DNA of 64,000 bases from Paraburkholderia sp. ZP32-5 (GTDB lineage Bacteria; Pseudomonadota; Gammaproteobacteria; Burkholderiales; Burkholderiaceae): the NCBI RefSeq assembly GCF_021390495.1, contig NZ_JAJEJP010000003.1, positions 310,001 to 374,000 on the forward strand, read 5' to 3'. Below, piece by piece: positions 34,706 to 42,413 of the stretch. How positions within the stretch are numbered: the stretch's first letter is position 1; each line of letters begins with the position of its first letter. Both the position numbers and the translations under genes were made by a program. The notes below the pieces were generated by a model. The model did not search any database, was not told the DNA's origin, and saw nothing but the letters and a program-made list of their open reading frames with translations.

Positions 34706-35479
34706 TTATGCAGCTTCCGCTTCCACCTCAACCGGCGCCAGATAATCGAACGCGACCTCACCCAGATCGAGCGTGAGATTCGCAATCACATGACGCGCAC
34801 CAACAACGTGCTTGACCGGCAAATCCGCGACCGGCGCGAGTGCGTGCGGACGCAGTTCGAGCGCGGCCGGGCCGCTCCATGCGCCGAGCACGGTGACGTC
34901 ACGCAGAAAGAAACGCACCAGTTCGCAGATACGCACGGTGCCGTCGACGTGCGGAATGATCTTCAGCAGATAGTTCGGTGTATTGGCAAGCTTCGCGCGC
35001 TCGGTTTCGATGTCGAGCGTGCGGTGCTTGTAGCCCATCGTGCCGGTCGCGATACGCTGCGTGCCGTAGTCGACCGTGCCGAGCAGCGTGTCGTTGCCGT
35101 CGACGCCCAGTTTGGGGCGCGCGAGCTTCTTCGGAAAGCCCCAGATCTCGCGGCCGCCGGCAATCGGACCTTCGTCGTCGAGATACATCGAATGCGTGTA
35201 GTTGCCGATGCGTCCGTCCATATCGCGCACCGAGATCACCTGACCGCTTTCCGTATAGTCGCCGAAGCCCGATGAATCCGGCATACGGATGAATTCATAG
35301 TGAACCAGCGCGTTTTCCGGCTTCAGCGGCTCCGGAACAATCGCGCGCAATGCGTCCATCTCCGTTTCGTACGAGATGATGAAGTACTCGCGGTTGATAA
35401 ACCGGAATGGCGGGCGCGGATAGGCCGGATTGTGCGCGGGCATTGCAAACGCGGTCTGGCGGATCGAGTCGATGTCCAT
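34706..35479 (-). CDS. adc: Acetoacetate decarboxylase
   Basis: A 257-residue enzyme that decarboxylates acetoacetate to acetone and CO2 through a Schiff base. The diagnostic [13 protein letters not shown] carries the catalytic Lys117 next to Lys118, whose proximity lowers the pKa of the Schiff-base lysine in known Adc enzymes. The substrate-pocket [21 protein letters not shown] and the C-terminal [26 protein letters not shown] also match the family. The length is slightly above that of clostridial Adc. It is a single gene between a terminator and an OmpA-like gene. Some relatives are Adc-like aldolase-dehydratases, but the intact Lys-Lys pair favours true Adc. Confidence 0.92.
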   Translation of the reverse strand: MDIDSIRQTAFAMPAHNPAYPRPPFRFINREYFIISYETEMDALRAIVPEPLKPENALVHYEFIRMPDSSGFGDYTESGQVISVRDMDGRIGNYTHSMYLDDEGPIAGGREIWGFPKKLARPKLGVDGNDTLLGTVDYGTQRIATGTMGYKHRTLDIETERAKLANTPNYLLKIIPHVDGTVRICELVRFFLRDVTVLGAWSGPAALELRPHALAPVADLPVKHVVGARHVIANLTLDLGEVAFDYLAPVEVEAEAA

Positions 35480-35595
35480 ATCGTTCCTGGTAGAAGGTTG
35501 CCGGGGAGATCAATCTTGGGACACGAAATCTTCAAGCTTTTCAAGTCTAGAAATTGTTCGTGGTGTTGTTGTGTCAGTGATGGCCGCGCGCGTTA

Positions 35596-36339
35596 CTACC
35601 GCATCATCGCGACGCCGCGCGGCGCCGGCATATAACGGTCGTCCGTCCGCGCGAAAGTGACGATCTCGACCCGGCGATCCGGTTGCAGACAGGCGACGAG
35701 GCTGTCGTGCGGCTGATTGTCGGCGCAATGGGTGAGCGGATCCTGCTCGCCGAGGCCATGCGCATCGATGCGATCAGCCGGAATGCCGTGCTGGATCAGC
35801 ATCGCCTTCACCGCGTCGGCACGGCGCTGCGACAGTTGCTGGTTGTACGCCGACGAGCCCAGACGATCGGTGTAGCCGCGCACCTCGATGTGGCCGAAAT
35901 GCGTCGCGCCGAGCTTTGCGGCGATGTCGCGGATATCGGCGCGCCCGCCCGGCAGCAGGTCGCCGACATCGCCGCGATCGAACGGGAACAAAGCATCGGC
36001 CGACAGACGCATCACCTGCGAAACCGGCGCGGCCGGTGCGACCGGTACGCGCGGTGCGAACTCCGCGCGGCGCGCGACCTCGGTCCAGTGACCCGGCACC
36101 CACACGTAGCGGCCATACTGCCAGCCCCAATAACCACGCTCCCATTCATAGCCGACGCGCGGCGCGGGCGCCGCTTCGTAGACCGGTGTCGGCGGCGCGA
36201 GCACCATCACCTGCGCGGAAGCCGGCGCGCTGCCGGCGAACAATGCAGCGGCGAGTGCGCTGCTTGCCGCCAGTGCGATGGCGAGGCGGCGGCGCGGGCT
36301 AGCGGTGTTGTCACGTGTATTGGCGTGTTTCATTTTCAT
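35596..36339 (-). CDS. OmpA-family peptidoglycan-associated protein with a YXWXXGH motif
   Basis: A 247-residue exported protein. A long positively charged n-region is followed by a hydrophobic core (LAIALAASSALAAALFAGSAPASA) as signal peptide. The mature part starts with an aromatic repeat (WERGYWGWQYGRYVWVPGHW), seen in Burkholderia YXWXXGXW-type surface proteins. It ends in an OmpA C-terminal domain (about 118-225: LFPFDRGDVGDLLPGG, IEVRGYTDRLGSSAYNQQLSQRRADAVKAML, DRRVEIVTF) that would bind peptidoglycan. The start could also be the ATG two codons in (36333). No operon partner. Confidence 0.9.
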   Translation of the reverse strand: MKMKHANTRDNTASPRRRLAIALAASSALAAALFAGSAPASAQVMVLAPPTPVYEAAPAPRVGYEWERGYWGWQYGRYVWVPGHWTEVARRAEFAPRVPVAPAAPVSQVMRLSADALFPFDRGDVGDLLPGGRADIRDIAAKLGATHFGHIEVRGYTDRLGSSAYNQQLSQRRADAVKAMLIQHGIPADRIDAHGLGEQDPLTHCADNQPHDSLVACLQPDRRVEIVTFARTDDRYMPAPRGVAMMR

Positions 36340-36712
36340 GTCGTATCAGAGTTGAATGTTCAACGCGTACTGGGCGTAAAGCGCGTATGGGGCGTAGGGG
36401 CATTCATGCCGTCGTCAAAGGCTAACGGTTCGCACGATGAAAAGTTTTTGCGGAGTGTAAGCAAACGTCGTTGATGGAACGAGCCGCTTTGGTGCATCGG
36501 TGAGGTGTTGCGCGGGGAGTGAGACGACTGTAGCGCACGCTCCGATGCGACCGCGAGGGTAATGACGGGTAATAAACGTAGACGACGGCGATACACCTGT
36601 TAAACGACTGTCAAACGCTCAATGGCTGGTTCGCATTGCCAGCACGATCGATGCCGATACACATGTCCGAATCTGGCCAGAATCATGGCCGGGCTTCGGC
36701 TACAGTTGAACC
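36340..36712. other. Divergent region between OmpA-like and Ada-AlkA genes
   Basis: This 373-bp gap has no convincing gene. It should carry the promoters of both flanking genes. I do not see a clear Ada-box or strong -35/-10 hexamers. Confidence 0.5.
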
Positions 36713-38155
36713 ATGCGACTCGACCCCGACACCTGCTATCAGACGCTGCTCGCGCGAGACCGTCGTTTCGACGGCTGGTTTTTCGTCGGCGTGTCCTCGA
36801 CGGGCATCTATTGCCGGCCGGTTTGTCCGGTGCGCACGCCGAAGCGCGAGAACTGCCATTTCTTCGTCAGCGCGGCCGCCGCCGAAAAAGCGGGTTTTCG
36901 TCCGTGCCTGCGTTGCCGCCCTGAGCTGGCGCCCGGCAACGGTCTTCTCGACCTGTCCGCGCAACTCGCGCGATCGGCCGCCACGCTGATCGAAGAGGGC
37001 TTCCTGAACAGCGCTGGAATTCCCGAACTGGCGGCGCGCGTCGGCGTAACCGATCGTCATTTGCGGCGCATTTTCGATGCCGAGTATCGCGTGTCGATCG
37101 TCGAATATGCGCAGACGCAGCGCTTGCTGATGGCCAAGCGTTTGCTGACCGACACGCGTCTGCCGATCACGCGGATCGCGTTGGCGGCGGGGTTCGGCAG
37201 TGTCAGGCGATTCAACGATCTGTTTCTGAAGAAATACGGCCTGAATCCGCAGCGATTTCGCAAAACAACCGACGCGAATCCGCCGGACACGCTGTGTTTC
37301 GCGCTCGGATATCGGCCGCCGTTTTCATGGTCCGGCATGCAGAGCTTTTTCAGGCAGCGACAGATCAGCGGCGTCGAGGCAGTCAGCGACGATCGCTACA
37401 GCCGTGTCATCGAAATCAACAAAGGCGAGCAGAGCGTGGTCGGCTGGATCAGCGTCACGAACGACCCGCTACGTTTTGCGATCAACGTGACGATGCCGGT
37501 GGCCGTGATACCGGTTCTGGCGGAAGTGCTCGCGAGAGTGCGGCGCATGTTCGATCTGTCGGCGCGTCCCGATCTGATCGACGAACGTCTCGGCGAACTT
37601 GCGATCGAGCATCCCGGCATGCGTGTACCAGGCGCGCTGGATGGCTTCGAAATCGCAGTGCGGGCGATCGTCGGGCAGCACGCTTCAGTACCGGATAGCC
37701 GGAAGATTCTGTCGCGAATCGCGGAGCGCTTCGGAACGACGACAACGGCCCCTTATGGATTGACGCGGACGTTTCCAGGCGCGGCGACGTTCAGCCGATT
37801 GCCGGTCGCCACATTGCAGCAAACCGGCATCACGCGCGCCCGCGCCGAGGCGATCGTCGCACTCGCCGGCGAAGTCGCGTCGCGACGGATCATGCTTGAA
37901 CCGGCCGCGCCGCTCGAGCCCACGCTGCACGCGCTTCGACGTATTCGCGGGCTCGGTGAATGGACGGTGCAATACATCGCGATGCGCTCGCTGGGATGGC
38001 CTAACGCGTTTCCCGAGGGGGACGCGGTGCTGAAGAAGCAACTCGGCTATTCGAGCGCGTCAGCGCTGAATCGACACGCCGAACAGTGGCAGCCATGGCG
38101 CGCCTACGCCGCGCTCCATATGTGGCGCCGTCACGAAGATCAGTGCCGCTGCTAA
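36713..38155 (+). CDS. Ada-AlkA fusion: methyl-phosphotriester sensor plus 3-methyladenine DNA glycosylase
   Basis: A 480-residue protein. The N-terminal Ada zinc domain carries Cys34, Cys38, Cys65 and Cys68, with the same spacing as Cys38/42/69/72 of E. coli Ada, so Cys34 would accept the methyl group. An AraC-type HTH follows at about 90-185 (IPELAARVGVTDRHLRRIFDAEY, ITRIALAAGFGSVRRFNDLF). Residues about 195-480 form AlkA, with the helix-hairpin-helix RRIRGLGEWTVQYIAMRSLGWPNAFPEGD containing the catalytic Asp. There is no O6-methylguanine methyltransferase domain. Such fusions act as methylation-activated regulators that also excise alkylated bases. GQHASVPDSRKIL replaces the more usual GQQVSV stretch. 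Confidence 0.93.
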   Translation: MRLDPDTCYQTLLARDRRFDGWFFVGVSSTGIYCRPVCPVRTPKRENCHFFVSAAAAEKAGFRPCLRCRPELAPGNGLLDLSAQLARSAATLIEEGFLNSAGIPELAARVGVTDRHLRRIFDAEYRVSIVEYAQTQRLLMAKRLLTDTRLPITRIALAAGFGSVRRFNDLFLKKYGLNPQRFRKTTDANPPDTLCFALGYRPPFSWSGMQSFFRQRQISGVEAVSDDRYSRVIEINKGEQSVVGWISVTNDPLRFAINVTMPVAVIPVLAEVLARVRRMFDLSARPDLIDERLGELAIEHPGMRVPGALDGFEIAVRAIVGQHASVPDSRKILSRIAERFGTTTTAPYGLTRTFPGAATFSRLPVATLQQTGITRARAEAIVALAGEVASRRIMLEPAAPLEPTLHALRRIRGLGEWTVQYIAMRSLGWPNAFPEGDAVLKKQLGYSSASALNRHAEQWQPWRAYAALHMWRRHEDQCRC

Positions 38156-38255
38156 CTGCTGTTTGATTTAGTCCGCAGTCCGCAGTCCACGGCTCGCGCG
38201 CAAATCGCTTTGCGCATCGCGGGCGATGTTTCGACGTCAATTCCTCTTCACGGCC

Positions 38256-39128
38256 ATGAACCTTATCGAACTCTGTCTGCTCGCGGCAATCTGGGGCGCG
38301 TCTTTTCTTTTCATGCGCGTCGCCACGCCAGAACTCGGGCCGATTGCGTTGATCGCGCTTCGGGTCGGCATTGCAACTTTGGTTTTGATCCCCGCGCTAC
38401 GCACGGCGGACGCACGCAGTCAATTCCGCTCGAAGTTGTGGCCGCTGTTCGTCGTCGGTGTGACCAACTCCGCGATTCCATTCTGTCTGCTCGCTTATTC
38501 GACGCTTTATCTGAATGCCGGGCTCGACTCGGTACTGAATGCGACGACGCCACTGTGGGCCGCGCTGATCGCGACCACGTTGTTCCAGTCGCCGATGGGA
38601 CGCTTGCAAGCGCTCGGTCTGCTGCTCGGGCTCGCCGGCGTGGTGGTACTGGTATCGGACATGTTCGGCGCGGGCGTGAAGGGCGTTCCGCTTGCGATCG
38701 GCGCGGCGCTGTTCGCGACGCTTTTCTACGGCTTTGCGGTCAACTATTCGAAGCGGCGTCTCGCGGGCGTGCAGCCTTTTGTCGTGGCATTCGGCAGCCA
38801 GCTTTTCGCGTCGATCATGCTGGTGCCGCTCGCGCTGCTCGCGTGGCCACGTGATGCGGTCACGCCTTCGACATGGGCGTGCGTGGCCGCGCTGGGCATT
38901 CTGTGCACCGGCTTCGCCTATGTGCTGTTCTTCAGGCTGGTCGAGCACGCCGGGGCGGCGTATGCGGCGTCGGTGACGTTCCTGATTCCGATCTTCGGCG
39001 TGCTATGGGGCGCGATGTTTCTCGACGAGAGGATCACGCCGCGGATGATCGCCGGGTGCGCGACGATTCTTGTCGGCACCGCGCTCGCAATCGGGAAACT
39101 TCGCTCGATGCGCGTACGTGCCAGCTGA
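38256..39128 (+). CDS. EamA/DMT-superfamily transporter
   Basis: About 290 residues with ten predicted transmembrane helices in two EamA halves (IWGASFLFMRVATPELGPIALIALR; TFLIPIFGVLWGAMFLDERITPRMIAGCATILVGTALAIG). I prefer the ATG at 38256 (MNLIELCLLAAIWG), where the first helix begins. The frame opens at 38226, which would add ten residues. Members export metabolites or amino acids; nothing nearby indicates the substrate. Confidence 0.88.
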   Translation: MNLIELCLLAAIWGASFLFMRVATPELGPIALIALRVGIATLVLIPALRTADARSQFRSKLWPLFVVGVTNSAIPFCLLAYSTLYLNAGLDSVLNATTPLWAALIATTLFQSPMGRLQALGLLLGLAGVVVLVSDMFGAGVKGVPLAIGAALFATLFYGFAVNYSKRRLAGVQPFVVAFGSQLFASIMLVPLALLAWPRDAVTPSTWACVAALGILCTGFAYVLFFRLVEHAGAAYAASVTFLIPIFGVLWGAMFLDERITPRMIAGCATILVGTALAIGKLRSMRVRAS

Positions 39129-39302
39129 AACCGGCTTGCCGTACACAGTGCGCGAATGTGAATGTGTCGTCTCGCCATCCGGCGCGCAAAGCGACCAGGC
39201 CAATATCCGATTCGGGTTTCTCCTGGTCTGCCAGCTGTCGATATCCACGTCGCCGGTCCGTCGTGAGAGTATGTTCAACCCCTCCAGCGAAAGGCGATCA
39301 CC

Positions 39303-39749
39303 ATGGCTACCGGAACCGTCAATTTTCACCGTGTGCTGCGCACGACTCCCGAGCGGCTCTATCGCGCGTTTCTCGAACCCGACGCGTTGGCGAAGTGGCT
39401 GCCGCCGTATGGATTCACGTGTCAGGTTCATCAGATGGAAGCGCGCGTCGGCGGCACGTTCAGAATGTCGTTCCGCAACTTCGGCACCGGCAATGGCCAC
39501 TCGTTCGGCGGCGAGTACATCGAACTGGTGCCGTCCGAAAAGATTCGCTACACGGACCGTTTCGACGATCCGAATTTGCCCGGCCAGATGATCACCACTG
39601 TCTCGTTGCGCGCGGTGTCGTGCGGCACCGAATTGACCATCGTGCAGGAAGGCATTCCCGAGGTCATTCCCGTCGAAATGTGCTGCCTCGGCTGGCAGGA
39701 ATCGCTCGCGCAACTGGCGAAGCTGGTCGAGCCGGTGATTCCCGATTGA
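39303..39749 (+). CDS. SRPBCC/AHSA1-family protein
   Basis: A 148-residue START-like fold protein. It has VNFHRVLRTTPERLYRAFLEPDALAKWLPPYGFTCQV at the N-terminus, GGTFRMSFRNF and GEYIELVPSEKIRYTDRFDDP in the middle, and a C-terminal helix (CCLGWQESLAQLAKLVEP). These are the Activator of Hsp90 ATPase homologue signatures. It presumably binds a small hydrophobic ligand. A hairpin follows the stop. No functional partner adjoins it. Confidence 0.9.
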   Translation: MATGTVNFHRVLRTTPERLYRAFLEPDALAKWLPPYGFTCQVHQMEARVGGTFRMSFRNFGTGNGHSFGGEYIELVPSEKIRYTDRFDDPNLPGQMITTVSLRAVSCGTELTIVQEGIPEVIPVEMCCLGWQESLAQLAKLVEPVIPD

Positions 39750-39772
39750 AGTCCGCACGCTACGTATGACGG

Positions 39773-39797
39773 CAGGCGCCGGCCACGACGGCGCCTG
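39773..39797 (+). terminator. Possible terminator after the SRPBCC gene
   Basis: The inverted repeat CAGGCGCCG/CGGCGCCTG with a 7-base loop starts 24 bp after the stop codon. It has no long T-run. Confidence 0.55.
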
Positions 39798-40178
39798 TCG
39801 TGTGCGTTTCATCCGCGAATTTATATTGCTCAATATCGACGCAGTCATGGCCGCGGTGCGACGCAAAGGCTATGACATTCGCGATTCATTAGTCCCTGTT
39901 AGCAGGTATAAACAGGTATAAATGGTTGCAATCGAGAGCACCCGCGAGAGCGCCCGCGCTTCTTAGCGCTTCTCAGCGAAAAGCCCTACGCGCCTGCAGT
40001 TACAGCTCCGATAACCGCGTCAACACCGCCGGTGCATCCCGCGCCGGTCGAGGGTAAAGATCTCCCGCTTATCTGCCGTTTACCCGTAAGTCGACCCGTG
40101 CCGGAAAACACGGTCGTGAATTGGTCATCCAGTACTTTTGCTGGAACTCTAAATTACAAAATAACCCGGGACTGCGAT
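39798..40178. other. Leader region of the chemoreceptor gene with a tandem 10-bp repeat
   Basis: About 380 bp without a supported gene. CAGGTATAAA occurs twice in direct tandem at 39903-39912 and 39913-39922. The open frame from 40032 into the chemoreceptor has no family similarity in its first 49 codons and is treated as leader. Confidence 0.5.
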
Positions 40179-41972
40179 ATGGCTCTAACGTTAAGAGGCA
40201 GGATCGTCATTATTTCTTCTGCCACCGTTGTGGGAGCCCTTATTCTTTCAGGCGCTGTGACTTACGCAATCGTTCGTGCCAACACGATGGACGTAATCAA
40301 CGCGAACCTGAATTCGATAGCGGGCAGCAATACGGCAACCATTAGCCAGTGGGTGGCTTCGAAGGAACGCGCGGTCACCGAAACCGCCGCGACGGTGGAA
40401 CACGGCGACCCTCAGGGCCACGTCGCGCAGATGGCCAGGAACGACGATTTCGTCGCGACCGTCGGCTGGACGGACAAGACGTTTTTCTCGACCGCGCAGA
40501 CGCCGCCGACCTACGACCCGACAGCTCGCCCGTGGTACAAGGCCGCGATTGACGCGGCTAAACTCGTGATCACGAAGCCCTACCCGGATTCCGTCACGGG
40601 CCAACCCTTCGTGGCCTTCACGACACCGATGATTCGCGACGGCAAGGCGGTCGGCGTGCTGAGCGGCGCCGTGACGCTCGACGGGATACGCGACGTCGTG
40701 AAGGCCGTTCACCCAACACCTTCGAGCCTTGCCTTCGTCGTGTCGAAAGACGGCCAGGTCATCGCGCATCCGGACGCGGCGCTTGCATTGAAGCCGACCA
40801 CGGACGTCGCGCCCGAACTGACACCCGACAGGTTGACCCAGATGGCGGGAGCCGACTCGCCATCCGAAGTGACGATCGCCGGCGCGCCGAAGCTGCTGTC
40901 GGTCACACCGGTCAAGGGCACGGATTGGGACGTCGTGATTGCGCTCGACAAGACCGAAGCGACGACCGGTCTGCGCAGCATGATCCGCACAATGGCGACT
41001 GCGATGGTCGTGCTGACGCTGGCCGCGGTCGGTGTGGCCATTTTCCTGACGTCCGGTGCGTTCCGCCGGCTCGGTGAAGTGCGCGACGCGATGCAGGCCG
41101 TCGCCAGCGGCACCGGCGACCTGACCCAGCGGCTGCCGGTCGCGGGCAACGATGAAGTCGCGCAAATCGCGGATTCGTTCAACCGTTTCGTCGCGAAGCT
41201 GCACGACGTGATCCGCCGCATCCGCGATGCCAGCGCGTCGGTGCAGCACGCGGCGAGCGAGATCGCTTCGGGTAACCTCGATCTCTCGCGCCGCACGGAA
41301 GCAGCCGCCGCGAGTCTTCAACAGACGGCCGCGTCGATGGAGGAGATCACGTCGACGGTGACGCAGGCCGCGGGCTCCGCGCGTCTCGCGAATGAAACGA
41401 CGTCCGCGGCGGCGGGTGCGGCGTCGCGAGGCGGGCAGGTGGTGGCCGGCGTCGTGTCGACGATGCGCGATATCGAAGCGGCGTCCGGAAAGATCAATGA
41501 CATCATCGGCGTCATCGACAGCATTGCCTTCCAGACCAACATTCTCGCGCTCAATGCAGCGGTCGAAGCGGCCCGCGCCGGAGACGGCGGACGGGGCTTC
41601 GCCGTCGTTGCCGGCGAGGTCCGCACGCTCGCGCAGCGAAGCGCGCAGGCCGCGAAGGAAATCAAGGTGCTGATTGCGACGAACGTCGACAGCGTCTCGG
41701 GCGGGGCGTCGCTGGTCAAGGAAGCCGGGCAGACGATGGAAGACATCGTTGGACGCGTTTCGAATGCCACCGCGATCATCGGCGAGATCGCGGGCGCGGC
41801 GGACGAACAGACTCGCGGCATTCAGGAAGTCAACCGCGCGGTCGCGCAACTCGACGAGATGATCCAGCAGAACGCGGCGCTCGTCGAACAGTCGGCCGCC
41901 GCCGCTTCGACGCTGCAAACGCAGGCGACGGACCTGGCGGAAGCGGTCGGACAATTCCGTGTCGAGGCGTAG
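40179..41972 (+). CDS. Methyl-accepting chemotaxis protein with periplasmic dCache-type sensor
   Basis: A 597-residue receptor. TM1 is at about 8-32 ([24 protein letters not shown]). The periplasmic sensor at about 33-275 contains [33 protein letters not shown], characteristic of dCache_1 domains that bind amino acids or other small polar ligands. TM2 is at about 280-300, then HAMP, and a signalling domain with the hairpin tip [38 protein letters not shown]. It lacks an NWETF-type C-terminal pentapeptide, so it probably relies on other receptors for adaptation enzymes. A strong terminator follows. The ligand is unknown. Confidence 0.94.
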   Translation: MALTLRGRIVIISSATVVGALILSGAVTYAIVRANTMDVINANLNSIAGSNTATISQWVASKERAVTETAATVEHGDPQGHVAQMARNDDFVATVGWTDKTFFSTAQTPPTYDPTARPWYKAAIDAAKLVITKPYPDSVTGQPFVAFTTPMIRDGKAVGVLSGAVTLDGIRDVVKAVHPTPSSLAFVVSKDGQVIAHPDAALALKPTTDVAPELTPDRLTQMAGADSPSEVTIAGAPKLLSVTPVKGTDWDVVIALDKTEATTGLRSMIRTMATAMVVLTLAAVGVAIFLTSGAFRRLGEVRDAMQAVASGTGDLTQRLPVAGNDEVAQIADSFNRFVAKLHDVIRRIRDASASVQHAASEIASGNLDLSRRTEAAAASLQQTAASMEEITSTVTQAAGSARLANETTSAAAGAASRGGQVVAGVVSTMRDIEAASGKINDIIGVIDSIAFQTNILALNAAVEAARAGDGGRGFAVVAGEVRTLAQRSAQAAKEIKVLIATNVDSVSGGASLVKEAGQTMEDIVGRVSNATAIIGEIAGAADEQTRGIQEVNRAVAQLDEMIQQNAALVEQSAAAASTLQTQATDLAEAVGQFRVEA

Positions 41973-42413
41973 CGTCCGGAACATTAAACCAACACGGCGC
42001 TTGCAATTGATGTGAATTGATGTGAGTGGACGATGGTCAGCGGGCGGTGAGTGTTCATGGCACTCACCGCCCGCGTTTCGTTTATGGGCTGTGTTACGGG
42101 CTGTGGCTTTACCCGTTCGTTGCAAACGCTGCGCGAACCTTTTCGCATTGGTCTTTCAAAATCCAATCGGCCAATTGCCGTCACGCCTTTTAAACAAAAC
42201 CTAAACAAATTCTTTATATTCCGGGCCAATAATGCGGCCTTTGTTTCATTCCCTTAAATTCGCTGTAAGCGTAACTGCCCGAGAGGAACGCCCTTCGCTC
42301 GCGCAGCGATCGGCTATGGCCGGCTGATTTACGCGATTTAACACCAGCGAAATAAAGACAGAATCCGGCGGTGCTGACAAGCCGCCAATCGTTGTACAAC
42401 CTGGTAAAACTTC
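41973..42413. other. Gap between chemoreceptor and mannosidase genes
   Basis: 441 bp. The first part holds the chemoreceptor terminator. The second part, about 42170-42360, is AT-richer and probably includes the mannosidase promoter. No gene is supported. Confidence 0.55.
42040..42079 (+). terminator. Intrinsic terminator of the chemoreceptor gene
   Basis: A perfect 14-bp stem, GCGGGCGGTGAGTG/CACTCACCGCCCGC, with a 7-base loop is followed by TTTCGTTTA, 68 bp after the stop. Confidence 0.85.

Noticed and set aside
40248..42125. 625-codon minus-strand frame over the chemoreceptor
   Set aside because: Arg-rich shadow of a gene with unmistakable sensor, HAMP and signalling domains.
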